A stretch of DNA of 64,000 bases from Hyphomicrobiales bacterium (GCA_003963405.1 RXIY01000060.1:38140-102139), one strand, 5' to 3'; shown: positions 38,564 through 48,161, counted from the stretch's first letter. Notes: generated by a model not told the origin, from the sequence alone. Translations and numbers: made by a program.

Positions 38564-39349
38564 CTACATTCTTTTGTCGGGGGCCGAGAACTGTCTGTTG
38601 CGCCATGCCAGAATGGACGCGGGGGTGACATGCGAAACCAGCGCCAGCAGCTTGTTTTGCCAGCCGCTGACGATTTCGCGGCGCCCTTCCATGAGGGCCT
38701 CGAAGCCATCGCGGGCCACTTCGGCGGGATCGGCCTTCCTTGCCCGGCTGGCCTCCGTGTCGAGCATGCCGGCCCGGCGGAAAAACTCGGTCTCCGTGGC
38801 GCCGGGCATCAGGCAGGTGACGGTGACGCCGGTTCCTTGCAGCTCATCGGCGAGCGCCGTCGAATAATTGTAAATGAAGGCCTTCGTGCCGTGATAGACG
38901 GCCTGAAAAGAGCCGGTGATAAAGCCGGCGATGGATCCGACGAGGAGAATTCCACCAATGCCGCGCGAGCGCATGTCGCGGCCAATGAGTTGCGTCAGAT
39001 AGACGGTCCCCGTGATGTTGGTGTCGATGACGCGTCGAATCTGCGAGAAGTCCTGGTCGAGGAAATCGCTGCCCAGCCCGCGGCCAGCGTTGGCGATGAG
39101 AATGTCGACGGGGCGCGCGAGACGGCGGAGGAGGTCGTAGAGCGCCGCCACGCCGGCCATGGTTGACAGATCCGTTTCAATTTCCCAGACGCGTGCGTCT
39201 TCGCTTCGAATGGCTTCCGCCGCCTGTGCGATTTCGGGCTCGTCCGCCGCGATAACCAGATCGTACCCGCGCGTCGCGCAGAGCTTGGCGAATTCGAAGC
39301 CGATGCCGGTCGAGGCGCCGGTGACGACGGCGAGAGGACGCGGTTCCAT
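38564..39349 (-). CDS. Short-chain dehydrogenase/reductase (SDR)
   Basis: A 261-residue classical SDR. It has the TGASTGIGF cofactor motif (residues 10-18), an ANAGRG segment, and the catalytic S139, Y152 and K156 (YHGTK). A C-terminal MLDTEASRARKADPAEVARDGF region is typical of membrane-associated or lipid-acting SDRs, but the substrate is unknown. It lies directly upstream of, and is probably co-transcribed with, the Rieske/FAD oxidoreductase. Confidence 0.88.
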   Translation of the reverse strand: MEPRPLAVVTGASTGIGFEFAKLCATRGYDLVIAADEPEIAQAAEAIRSEDARVWEIETDLSTMAGVAALYDLLRRLARPVDILIANAGRGLGSDFLDQDFSQIRRVIDTNITGTVYLTQLIGRDMRSRGIGGILLVGSIAGFITGSFQAVYHGTKAFIYNYSTALADELQGTGVTVTCLMPGATETEFFRRAGMLDTEASRARKADPAEVARDGFEALMEGRREIVSGWQNKLLALVSHVTPASILAWRNRQFSAPDKRM

Positions 39350-39466
39350 CCCTGCGTTTCTCCCTTCAAGACAGAAACGTCGTCAAAAAACGAGCGAGGA
39401 ATGAACCGGGGGACGAAGAAGAAGTTCCGCCGTCGCGACGCGACAAAACCGGCCGCCGGACGCGTA

Positions 39467-40096
39467 TTACTTGTTCTCGACGCCGCTCGACGGCTCTGCG
39501 GCGAGCGCCATTTTCACGAGTTCCGCCAGGTTGCCGGCGCGCATTTTCGACATGATGTTGGCGCGATGCACCTCGGCCGTGCGAATGCTGATGCCGAGAT
39601 CATGCGCAATGACCTTGTTTGAGAGGCCTTTCAACAGGCCGGAGAGAATCTCGTTCTCCCGGCGCGTCAGCGTCGCCAGACGGGCTTTGATCGCCTGACT
39701 CTCGCGGCTGCGATTGACGTCGGCGTCGCGGCGATCGAGCGCCGCGCCGACGGCGGTGATGAGAGCGTCATTCTCGAAGGGTTTTTCGAGAAGGTCGACG
39801 GCGCCGAGCTTCATCGCCTCGACCGCGAGCGGAACGTCGGCGTGCGCCGTCAGGACCACGACAGGAATGGAAATGCGCGCTTCCTTCATCTTGCCGATCA
39901 GCTCGATGCCGTTCATTTGGGGCATGCGCACGTCGGTGATGACGCAGCCCTCGGCGCTTGGAGACACGGCCTTCAGAAAGGACAAGGCGGAGTCGTAGGC
40001 GTCAACCTTGAACCCCATTGTGCGCAGCAACAGCCCCACCGCGTCGCGCACGGCTGCGTCATCATCGATGAGGTGGACAACACGCTGGTCGTTCAT
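39467..40096 (-). CDS. FixJ-family two-component response regulator
   Basis: A 209-residue transcription regulator: an N-terminal receiver (phosphoacceptor D55 in VITDVRMPQMNG; K105 in EKPF) and a C-terminal LuxR-type helix-turn-helix (LTRRENEILSGLLKGLSNKVIAHDLGISIRTAEVHRANIM). It overlaps the upstream kinase gene by 4 bases, so the pair is translationally coupled. FixJ-type regulators often control respiratory or redox genes; the target here is unknown. Confidence 0.92.
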   Translation of the reverse strand: MNDQRVVHLIDDDAAVRDAVGLLLRTMGFKVDAYDSALSFLKAVSPSAEGCVITDVRMPQMNGIELIGKMKEARISIPVVVLTAHADVPLAVEAMKLGAVDLLEKPFENDALITAVGAALDRRDADVNRSRESQAIKARLATLTRRENEILSGLLKGLSNKVIAHDLGISIRTAEVHRANIMSKMRAGNLAELVKMALAAEPSSGVENK

Positions 40097-40860
40097 GCAA
40101 CAACGTCCACGTTCAGAAGCGGAAGCGCGAAACTAAAATGGGCTTCCCCCCGGCAGGGGGCGCCGGCCCAAATCAATCCATCATGATCCTCTATAATTAT
40201 AACGCTCGACAATAAACCCGGTCTCATCCCCTTTGCGTTCCCCATCGTCAGCTGATCGCCGCCAGGCGCCTCGGATTGAGCTTCAGGGCTAAAACCCGCG
40301 TCAATCATGTCCACCCTGATGGTCGCCGCGTCGGGGTTGCAGGTCCGGATGGCGAGACGCCGCCGGCCGGTCGACCGCATCGTCGCCGCGGCGTCTCGCA
40401 CAAGGTGGCACAGGGCGAGCCCGATCTGCAACCTGCTGGCGAGGATCCCGTCCCGCAGGGCGGCAGGCTCCAGCGTGATCTCCATGCCAGCGAGCGCGTC
40501 TTCGGCGCGAAGCGAGTCGAGAGTGTCGCTGATCGCTTCATGCAGGCCCATCGACGTTTTGGCGGCGTCTTCGCATAGGGCGAAGCCGCGCAGGGTCGAA
40601 ACGAGCCGGCTGGCGCGTTGCGTTTGCGCCGCCGCCTTTTCGAGGATCTGGGCGATCTCCTCGCCGGTTCCCGGAGACCGGCCCATAATACGGCGCGCGA
40701 CGTCGAGATAGGCCGCCGTCGCGGCGAGCGGCTGGTTGATGTCATGGGCGAGCGCCGAAAGCGCCGCACTCGTGGCGTCGAGCCGGCTACGCAGTCGATC
40801 CTCGGCGTCCGGTTCGACGCCCTGGCTTTTTGCGGGGCCCCTCACGCAGTCCACGATCAC
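40093..40860 (-). CDS. Small FixL-like histidine kinase lacking a sensor domain, ATP site degenerate
   Basis: A 255-residue protein with a dimerisation/phosphoacceptor helix (SALAHDINQPLAATAAYLD, H39), as in FixL-type HPK4 kinases, but with only about 30 residues before it, so no PAS or membrane sensor. The ATP-binding domain is present but eroded: the N-box region reads LVRDAAATM instead of an Asn-containing box, and no glycine-rich G2 box is seen (GMRPGLLSSVII). It may act as a phosphotransfer or phosphatase partner for the coupled FixJ-like regulator, possibly fed by the divergent hybrid kinase. This role is inferred. Confidence 0.78.
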   Translation of the reverse strand: MIVDCVRGPAKSQGVEPDAEDRLRSRLDATSAALSALAHDINQPLAATAAYLDVARRIMGRSPGTGEEIAQILEKAAAQTQRASRLVSTLRGFALCEDAAKTSMGLHEAISDTLDSLRAEDALAGMEITLEPAALRDGILASRLQIGLALCHLVRDAAATMRSTGRRRLAIRTCNPDAATIRVDMIDAGFSPEAQSEAPGGDQLTMGNAKGMRPGLLSSVIIIEDHDGLIWAGAPCRGEAHFSFALPLLNVDVVA

Positions 40861-41104
40861 GCGATCCCTTCTGATCCTTCGCCGGAAGCGTCAGCTCCGC
40901 CGACAGAGTCTCGCTGTTTTTTCGTTCCGCCGCAATCTCGATCTTCAGTAGGACCGAAAATCCGCCGTACCAAGCGGGACGCGCATGCCCGCTGCAAGGC
41001 TTTAGCGGTCGTCGCGGAGGCGACCGGGCCGACGGCGGCAGCGCACATACTCTCGCGCGTGAGAGGCCCTTGCCGGTCTGATGTTCCCCTTTTTGAGAAA
41101 CTAA

Positions 41105-44100
41105 GTGAAATCCCCTAGACTGCAACCCGCGGCCTATGGATTTCCTACCGTCTCTAACACAAGAACTGAATCGCTCGATTCCAGCGAAAGGGATGCTCGG
41201 GGATTGCCTACTCGATCCGACAACGCCGAGGCTTTCTGGCGCGCCCTCGTCGACGCTCTCCCGGAGGAGGTCGCCGTTGTCGATCGGCAGGGCGTCATCG
41301 TGGCCGCGAACAGCGCATGGATCGGGAGCGCCGAGCCTATTTGTGATGGCCTCGAACATGTTGGTTTTCAACACAACCTCATGGAAGCCCTGAGATCGCG
41401 CGTCGCCGCCGACAGCGCCGACGCGCGCCGGCTGCTCGCGGGAATCGAAGCGGTTCTTGCCGGCGAAAGGCGCGAATTTCATCTGGATTACAAGCCGGGC
41501 AAGGCGCCGCAGGGCCGATGGTTCGCCCTGGAGGCGCGCCAAATGCCGCTGGAACCTTTGGCGCTGCTGCTCTGCCGGCGCGACATCACGACGGAGAGAG
41601 GGAGTTTTGCGACGGCCTTGCAGGAGAGCGAGCAGCGGGCAAGGCGACGTTCGGCCGAGCTTCAGGCGATCCTCGACGCCGCGCCAATCGGGCTCTCTAT
41701 CGCGCAAAGCGCGAGCGGCGACCATATTCGAGGCAATCCGGCGCTCGAGCGTATGTTCGGCGTCCCGGCAGGAGGCGAATTTTCAAAGGTCGCCAGCCAG
41801 TCCGTCGATCTGCGCCTGTTTCAGTCCGGCCGGGAACTCTCTGTCGCCGAGCTGCCCATGCAGCGGGCGGTGAGGGGCGAAACGGTCCCTGGGCAGATTT
41901 ATGACATTTTATGTCCGGATGGTCGCGTCGTCACGGCCTTGGCCACGGCCAGGCCCATCCTCGACGAGTCCGGCAAGCCGCGCGACGCAGTCGGCGCCTT
42001 CATGGATTTCACGCAGATAAGGCGCGCCGAAGAGGCGCTGCGGGAAAGCGAACAGCGTTTCCGCAGCCTTGTCGAGGCCTATGCGCAGGCTGTCTGGGAG
42101 ACGGATGAGACGGGCGCCATCGTCTCGGACAGTCCCACTTGGCGCGCGTCCACGGGGCAGACACTGGAAGAATTGCTCGGCGACGGCTGGTTGAACGCCG
42201 TCCACCCGGAGGATCGAGCCGACGCCAGGCGGCGATGGAGGGACGCGGTTGCGGCGCGCGGCAAATTCGATGCCGAAAGCCGGCTGCAAGACCGCGCCGG
42301 AGGCTGGCGCTGGACCAATCTGCGGGCGACGCCGACGCTGAACTCGGACGGCACGGTCCGGCGATGGCTCGGCATGAGCGTCGATATTGATGCGCGCAAG
42401 CGGGCGGAGGCCGCTCTGCGGGCCAGCGAGGAGCGCTACCGCGAAAGCGAGTTCCGCCTGCAACTCGCGCTGGATTCCGGAAACATCGGCATCTACGAAT
42501 GGCGGCTCGATACCGGTGAATTGATCTGGGACGACCGTCTGCGCGCGCAATGGGGCCTCTCCCCCCTGGAGCGTCCGACTTTCGCACTTTTCCTTGAAAG
42601 CATTCATCCAGACGATCGGGCGCGGGTCCGGGCCGGGATCGACCGCGCCCTCGATCCGGAGACGGGCGGGCGCTTGCAGGTTGAATACCGTGTGATCGCG
42701 GGCGACCGGTCCGAAAAATGGATCTCGGCGACCGGGACGGTTTTCTTCGAGGCTGGCCGCGCGGTCAGAATGGTCGGCACCGCTCAGGATGTTACACAGC
42801 GCAAGGGCGCCGAGATCGAGCGCCAGAAATTCGTTTCGCTGGCGGAGCAGAGCGTCGAATTCATCGGCATCTGCAACCTTTCCTTCGAGCCGCTCTATGT
42901 TAATCCGGCTGGCTTGCGTCTCGTGGGCCTCAAAGGCGCAGAGGAGGCCGTACGGGTCGACGTCGCGGATTTTTTCTTCCCGGAGGACCGGCCCTTCGTC
43001 ATGGAAGAATTTTTCCCCGGCGTGCTGCGGGAGGGGCAGGGCAGCGTGGAGATTCGCTTCCGTCGCTTCGACACGGGGGAGGCGGTGTGGATGCTATATA
43101 ACGTGTTCTTCCTTCGCGATCCGGACGGCGGGCCGATTGGCCTCGCCACGGTCAGCCGCGACATCACCCAGCGCAAGCGCGCCGAAGAGGCGCTGATGGC
43201 CGCCGATCGCCGCAAGGATGAGTTCCTGGCCACGCTTGCGCATGAGCTGCGCAATCCGCTTGCTCCGATCTGCAACGCCACCCATGTGCTTCTCCACGAA
43301 ACCGCGCCAACCATGTCCGTGCGCGATCTCGGTCTGCTCGCAATGATCGAGCGGCAGGCACGGCACCTGGTGCGTCTCGTCGATGACCTGATGGAAGTGT
43401 CGCGCATCACGCGCGGCAAAGTCGAACTGAAAATGCAGGCGGTGGATCTCGCGGACGTGCTGCGTCACGCCGTAGAAACCGCCCAGCCCATGATCGACCG
43501 TGCAGGGCACGAACTGCGCGTGATTCTCCCCGCGGCCCCCATGGCGCTCGAGGCGGACCCTGTGCGCCTTGCGCAGGTTTTCACCAACCTTCTCGACAAT
43601 GCCGCCAAATATACCGAGGCCGGCGGCTCGATCCGCCTGACCGCCGAGCTTGTCGGCGATCAGGCGGTCGTCACCGTGAGCGACAGCGGCGTCGGCATAC
43701 CGGCGGACATGCTGCCGCGCGTCTTCGATCTGTTCACGCAGGTCGATCGCAGCCTGGGACGCGCCCAGGGCGGACTCGGGATTGGTCTTGCGCTCGTCAA
43801 GTCTCTGCTTGGCCTGCATGGCGGGACAGTCGAGGCGCGCAGCGACGGCCTCGGCTCTGGCAGCGCCTTCATCGTCCGCCTTCCCCTTTCTCGCGTTGGA
43901 GCCCAGGCGCCTATGCCTATGATGAACGAGCCTTGTAAGCCTGTGGCGCGGCGGATTCTGGTCATCGACGATGATCACGACGTCGCCGACAGTCTCGTCA
44001 TGTTCCTTGAAACCTTCGGCGTGGAGGTCCGTGTCGCCTATGGGGGCGAAGCCGGGCTCGAGGCGCTGCGGCAATTCAAGCCCGAACTGGTTTTCCTCGA

Positions 44101-44305
44101 TATTGGCATGCCCAAGATGGACGGATATGAAACAGCGCGTCGGTTGCGCGCTTTACCGGAGGGGCAAGCGGTCAAGCTTGTCGCGCTTACGGGATGGGGA
44201 CAGGAGCAAATCAGCGACCGCGCCCACGACGCCGGGTTCGACTGCCAGCTTACAAAGCCAGCGGCGTTCGATGATCTACAGAAGTTGCTGGACTCTCTGT
44301 CATGA
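41105..44305 (+). CDS. Multi-PAS hybrid sensor histidine kinase with C-terminal receiver
   Basis: A 1066-residue cytoplasmic hybrid kinase without obvious transmembrane segments. About five PAS/PAC modules fill residues ~45-700 (PAC-like joins such as DFTQIRRAEEALRESEQRF and DVTQRKGAEIERQ), followed by HisKA with H713 (ATLAHELRNPLAP), HATPase with an N-box (FTNLLDNAAKYTEAGG) and G-box (GGLGIGLALVKSLLGLHGG), then a receiver with D999 (FLDIGMPKMDGYE). The start is a GTG at 41105. It is divergent from the kinase/FixJ pair with about 245 bases between, suggesting a shared control region or phosphorelay. Its signal is unknown. Confidence 0.92.
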   Translation: MKSPRLQPAAYGFPTVSNTRTESLDSSERDARGLPTRSDNAEAFWRALVDALPEEVAVVDRQGVIVAANSAWIGSAEPICDGLEHVGFQHNLMEALRSRVAADSADARRLLAGIEAVLAGERREFHLDYKPGKAPQGRWFALEARQMPLEPLALLLCRRDITTERGSFATALQESEQRARRRSAELQAILDAAPIGLSIAQSASGDHIRGNPALERMFGVPAGGEFSKVASQSVDLRLFQSGRELSVAELPMQRAVRGETVPGQIYDILCPDGRVVTALATARPILDESGKPRDAVGAFMDFTQIRRAEEALRESEQRFRSLVEAYAQAVWETDETGAIVSDSPTWRASTGQTLEELLGDGWLNAVHPEDRADARRRWRDAVAARGKFDAESRLQDRAGGWRWTNLRATPTLNSDGTVRRWLGMSVDIDARKRAEAALRASEERYRESEFRLQLALDSGNIGIYEWRLDTGELIWDDRLRAQWGLSPLERPTFALFLESIHPDDRARVRAGIDRALDPETGGRLQVEYRVIAGDRSEKWISATGTVFFEAGRAVRMVGTAQDVTQRKGAEIERQKFVSLAEQSVEFIGICNLSFEPLYVNPAGLRLVGLKGAEEAVRVDVADFFFPEDRPFVMEEFFPGVLREGQGSVEIRFRRFDTGEAVWMLYNVFFLRDPDGGPIGLATVSRDITQRKRAEEALMAADRRKDEFLATLAHELRNPLAPICNATHVLLHETAPTMSVRDLGLLAMIERQARHLVRLVDDLMEVSRITRGKVELKMQAVDLADVLRHAVETAQPMIDRAGHELRVILPAAPMALEADPVRLAQVFTNLLDNAAKYTEAGGSIRLTAELVGDQAVVTVSDSGVGIPADMLPRVFDLFTQVDRSLGRAQGGLGIGLALVKSLLGLHGGTVEARSDGLGSGSAFIVRLPLSRVGAQAPMPMMNEPCKPVARRILVIDDDHDVADSLVMFLETFGVEVRVAYGGEAGLEALRQFKPELVFLDIGMPKMDGYETARRLRALPEGQAVKLVALTGWGQEQISDRAHDAGFDCQLTKPAAFDDLQKLLDSLS

Positions 44306-44446
44306 CCGGGCGTCTATGCCGGGAGGGGGCTCCTTGGAGCGCCGAGCCGCGAAACTGAGCATTTGGGCGGTAGAGACTAAAAGTTGCGCAAAATGATAAT
44401 TTCTCTAAAAGTCTAAATCCGGGAGCAGTTTCGTGACGGGGCTATC

Positions 44447-44935
44447 ATGGAAGGGCAAAACGTAGGACCGAGCCATGCGACCATGAACGCTCGGTCGTCT
44501 GTTGTAGCAAGTTACTGGTTCATTGGCTTTACCCTCGCCTTGGCGAGTTTTTTTGTGTTTCCCGCTGGGGGGGCCGCTCGGGTTCTGGTGGGGCTGGTCG
44601 CGCTTTTTTGCGGTCAGGGATTCATCGCCGAATGGATCGGCGTCAGGTGCGACAGGGACAGTATCTCGTTTCCGCGCCGCCTTTTCCCGGGGATCGGCTT
44701 TCCGACCGTCTGGCGGCGACGCATTTCGGTAAGAAAGATATCCCGCATGGATTCTGTGGGCCAGCGGGCGATTCTCTTCTACCTCAGCTCGACAGAGCGC
44801 GTGGCGTTCGTATTTCCGGACAATCGCAGCAGGCACCAGGTCATCCGCTTTCTCAACGAGACGATAGAGGCGCGGCGTCATGCGCGGCGTCATGCGGCTG
44901 TGGAGCGCAACTACGGCGCTCATCATCAGTGGTAA
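44447..44935 (+). CDS. Two-helix membrane protein with PH-like tail, function unknown
   Basis: A 162-residue protein with two hydrophobic helices (about residues 22-40 and 44-64) followed by a basic beta-rich region (SISFPRRLFPGIGFPTVWRRRISVRKISR...FYLSSTERVAFVFPD) that looks like a small bacterial PH-type domain, and a His/Arg-rich end. No specific family is recognised. It stands alone between the hybrid kinase and the copper locus. Confidence 0.65.
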   Translation: MEGQNVGPSHATMNARSSVVASYWFIGFTLALASFFVFPAGGAARVLVGLVALFCGQGFIAEWIGVRCDRDSISFPRRLFPGIGFPTVWRRRISVRKISRMDSVGQRAILFYLSSTERVAFVFPDNRSRHQVIRFLNETIEARRHARRHAAVERNYGAHHQW

Positions 44936-45088
44936 TCGGCGAATCGTTCAAGGGCGTTGCAGTCGGGCAACACATGCGACGGAAACACAAGGGTGCGACA
45001 GGGATGCGACAAGCCGGACCCTTGTCGGCGGCGAGGCTACCTTGGATAGTCTCCAAACAAGAATACGAACAAAGCCGATCCCGCCGCC

Positions 45089-45478
45089 ATGCCCGCCTTT
45101 TCCAAACTTGCGAGATTTTTTCTCGCCGTCATGCTGGCGATGGTGCTGGGCATGGCGGGAGTCGCCAGGGCGTCGCATGAAGCGCACGCGCCCGCGCAGG
45201 TCTATCTGTCGGCGGACGATCAGGCGCTCACTGGACAAATCTGTCTTTCATTTCATGTCGACCAGGCCGGCGCTCCTGTAAAAAGCGCGCATATCCACGC
45301 CTGCGGGGATTGCCTGTTCGCTGTCGCTCAACAGACGGTCATCGCTCCGCCAATGACGGTGCTTCTGCGATTGCAGGCGCCGAAACGGCTGTCATTCGAT
45401 CCGCAGCCGCCCGTTCACACGGCGGGCGTCGAGCGCGTCTCTCCCCATTCTCCACGCGCCCCGCCTGTCTTCTCCTGA
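45089..45478 (+). CDS. Secreted Cys/His protein (DUF2946-like) at head of copper locus
   Basis: A 129-residue exported protein with a signal peptide (residues 1-29, ending GVARAS). The mature part has a Cys (C52) and the motif HIHACGDCLF (H68, H70, C72, C75), characteristic of DUF2946-type proteins that often sit beside copper-related genes, and a hydrophobic patch after it. It precedes a copper-type TonB receptor by 85 bases in the same direction. A periplasmic copper-binding or delivery role is plausible from motif and position but not established. Confidence 0.72.
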   Translation: MPAFSKLARFFLAVMLAMVLGMAGVARASHEAHAPAQVYLSADDQALTGQICLSFHVDQAGAPVKSAHIHACGDCLFAVAQQTVIAPPMTVLLRLQAPKRLSFDPQPPVHTAGVERVSPHSPRAPPVFS

Positions 45479-45563
45479 CGCGTCCTCGTCCGAACGCTCC
45501 ACATAGAAACGTCTGACCGTCACGGGAACGCCTCGACTTCGTCGCGGCGCAGGAGAATCCTTT

Positions 45564-48089
45564 ATGTTTCGCACTTATCTGATGCGCGGCGCGAGCGCCG
45601 GCGCAATGAGCCTCGTCGTACTCTCGGGCGCCAGCGCCCAGGTCGGACTGCCGCCGATCCACATCTCGGCGCACAGGCCGGTCGGCGCCGGAACGGCGTC
45701 GAACGGAGCGCCCGTCGCCGCCCCGCAGGACGGAGCTGGCGCGGCCGATTCGTCGGAAGCGTCGGGCGCAAGCCAGGAAGCCGAGGTCGTCGATCAAAAG
45801 CAGATCGCCCGCGAACTTCCGCCGACGACGGATACGGCGCGGCTCATCCGCGACGTTCCGGGCGTCAGCACCTATGAAGCGGGCGGCGTCTCCGGCATTC
45901 CCGCGATCCACGGCATGGCGGACGACCGAATCAACATCATCGTGGGCGGCGTCCAGACGACATCCGCCTGCGCCAACCACATGAACCCGCCGCTGTCCTA
46001 CATCGGGCCGGGCAATGTCGAAAAAATTGAAGTCTATTCCGGCGTGATGCCGGTGAGCCGGGGCGGCGATTCGATCGGCGGCACGATCATCGCGGAGCCG
46101 AAATCCCCCGTCTTCGCGCCGGATGTCACGCGGCCCCCGGCGCGGCCGCTCGACGCGCGGCAGACGCCTTTCGCGCCTCTACCCTTCCTTGCCGCGCCCG
46201 CGCCGGGGCAGCTGAGGTTTGGCGAGGATGGCGCGGTGCTCGTCACCGGCATGATCTCGAGCTTCTTTCGGGGCAACAACAACGGGATCAGCGTCGCGGG
46301 CACGGCCAATGTCGCGACCAAAAACTGGAGCCTGCTCTATAGCGGCGACTGGCAGCGCGCCACCAATTACCATGCCGGCGGCGTGGGGGAGAAAGTTCTC
46401 TCGACGAATTTCATCTCCGAGAATCACGCCGCGACCCTCGCCTTCCAGAACGACGGTCATTACCTCTCGCTCAGGGGCGCGATCCAGAACATCCCCTATC
46501 AGGGGTTCCCGAATCAGCGCATGGATATGACGCGCAACCAGGCCTATACGTTCGAAGGCCGGTACAAGGGACTGCTCGACTGGGGCGCCGTCGACGCCCG
46601 CATCTATTGGAACAACGTCAATCACAAGATGGGTTTTCTGCAGGACAAGCAGCCTGCGAACATGCCCATGGCCACGATCGGGACCGATTATGGCTATGCG
46701 ATCAAGGCCGAAATCCCCTTCGAGAAATTCTCCCGAAAGGATGTGTTGCGGATCGGCAGCGAATTTCACGGCTTCCAGTTGAACGACTGGTGGGAGCCGG
46801 TTCCGGCCAACTGGCAACCGGGACGGTTCATGTCGATGATGGGCATGGTCAGCTACATGCCGGCGATGAACATGATGGGGCCGGGCGCCTTCTGGAACAT
46901 CAACAACGGCAAGCGCAGCCGCCTCGGCCATTATCTGGAGTGGGACGCGCAGTGGAACGACCAATGGTCCTCGCTGCTCGGCGTTCGCAATGACACGGTC
47001 TGGTTCAATACGGGGACGGTTTCGCCTTACGATTGGCGAAATCCGGTTCCGATGACGGTCTGTCCCGTCATGATGGGGCAGATCGGTCCCTGCGGTCCGA
47101 GCGCCGCGATGGGTATGAACAATCCGGACGTTCCCGCGGCCAACGCCTTCAACGCGCAGAACCGTTCGCGCACCAATGTGAACTTCGACATGACGGCGAT
47201 GGTGCGCTATCAGCCGAACGATCTTGCGAAATATGAATTCGGCTATTCGCGCAAGACGCGCTCTCCCAATCTCTATGAACTCTACGCCTGGGCGCCGACG
47301 CCGATGGCGATGTTCATGAACAACTGGTTCGGCGACGCCAATGGCTATGTCGGCAATCTCAATCTCCAGCCGGAAGTCGCGCATACGGTCGGCCTGACCG
47401 CCATGTTCGCCGATCCGAAAGGCGATTGGGAGGCGCGCATCAATCCCTATTTCAGCTACATCGAAAATTACATCGACGCCGCGCGACTCTACAATGCGCC
47501 GACGCCGACCGCGACGCAGCCTTATGTCTTCCAGATGCTCCAGTTCCGCAATTACAAGGCGATCATTTACGGCGCCGATCTGTCCGGCCGCCTGAAGCTT
47601 CTGGAGGATCCCGCGTTCGGCCGCTTCGACGGCACGATCGTGGCGAACTACGCCTATGGCCAGAATCTGGAAATGGGACAGGTGCAGAACTGCGCCTTCT
47701 TCGACAATGCCTGCTACGCCTATGCGAACGCCTTTGTGAGAGGCCATACCGGCCTCTATCACATCATGCCGTTCAACACCCGGATCGGGCTCGAACATAA
47801 ATATGGCGGCTGGTTCAGCGGCGCGGACGTCCAGATCGTCGCGGGCAAGAATGTCGTGAGCGTTCCGCGCTACGAGCAGATCACCAACGGCTATGCGCTG
47901 CTCAATCTGCGGACCGGCTATGAATGGTCCAACCTGCGAATCGATCTCGGGGTGCAGAATGTGACGAACACGCTCTACACCCTGCCTTTGGGCGGCTTCT
48001 ATTTTTCGGGCTACAAGCGCGCCGGGGCAAATTCCGGCGTGCCCGGAATGGGGCGGAATTTCTACGCGGGCCTCACCGTGAAATTTTAG
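45564..48089 (+). CDS. TonB-dependent outer-membrane receptor, OprC-like, probable copper importer
   Basis: An 841-residue receptor with signal peptide (about 1-25), plug domain (about 75-180, with RDVPGVSTYEAGGVSGIPAIHGM) and a 22-strand-type barrel ending in an aromatic-terminated strand (GLTVKF). The plug carries CANHM (C136, M140), the CxxxM arrangement, and the barrel carries HKM (H354, M356), the HxM arrangement; together these mirror the copper site described for Pseudomonas OprC. A Met-rich stretch (residues 423-438, seven Met in sixteen) is further copper-like evidence. It is followed by tonB- and exbB-type genes. Specificity for copper is strongly suggested but untested. Confidence 0.9.
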   Translation: MFRTYLMRGASAGAMSLVVLSGASAQVGLPPIHISAHRPVGAGTASNGAPVAAPQDGAGAADSSEASGASQEAEVVDQKQIARELPPTTDTARLIRDVPGVSTYEAGGVSGIPAIHGMADDRINIIVGGVQTTSACANHMNPPLSYIGPGNVEKIEVYSGVMPVSRGGDSIGGTIIAEPKSPVFAPDVTRPPARPLDARQTPFAPLPFLAAPAPGQLRFGEDGAVLVTGMISSFFRGNNNGISVAGTANVATKNWSLLYSGDWQRATNYHAGGVGEKVLSTNFISENHAATLAFQNDGHYLSLRGAIQNIPYQGFPNQRMDMTRNQAYTFEGRYKGLLDWGAVDARIYWNNVNHKMGFLQDKQPANMPMATIGTDYGYAIKAEIPFEKFSRKDVLRIGSEFHGFQLNDWWEPVPANWQPGRFMSMMGMVSYMPAMNMMGPGAFWNINNGKRSRLGHYLEWDAQWNDQWSSLLGVRNDTVWFNTGTVSPYDWRNPVPMTVCPVMMGQIGPCGPSAAMGMNNPDVPAANAFNAQNRSRTNVNFDMTAMVRYQPNDLAKYEFGYSRKTRSPNLYELYAWAPTPMAMFMNNWFGDANGYVGNLNLQPEVAHTVGLTAMFADPKGDWEARINPYFSYIENYIDAARLYNAPTPTATQPYVFQMLQFRNYKAIIYGADLSGRLKLLEDPAFGRFDGTIVANYAYGQNLEMGQVQNCAFFDNACYAYANAFVRGHTGLYHIMPFNTRIGLEHKYGGWFSGADVQIVAGKNVVSVPRYEQITNGYALLNLRTGYEWSNLRIDLGVQNVTNTLYTLPLGGFYFSGYKRAGANSGVPGMGRNFYAGLTVKF

Positions 48090-48101
48090 GTTTTTGCAGA
48101 G

Positions 48102-48132
48102 AGGCGGCGCTTCGGCGTCGCCTTTTCTTTTT
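48102..48132 (+). terminator. Intrinsic terminator between receptor and tonB
   Basis: AGGCGGCG (48102-48109) and CGTCGCCT (48116-48123) form an 8-bp stem with one G-U pair and a CTTCGG loop, followed by a T-rich tract (TTTCTTTTT). It lies 12 bases after the receptor stop and would reduce or stop read-through into the tonB-type gene, giving the receptor more transcript than its energising proteins. Confidence 0.75.
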
Positions 48133-48161
48133 CATCGATTCCCTTCCGCGCGAGATCAATC

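Noticed and set aside
46179..47798. 539-codon open frame on the minus strand opposite the TonB receptor
   Set aside because: The plus-strand receptor is full length with recognisable motifs; the antisense frame is composition-driven and has no domain.
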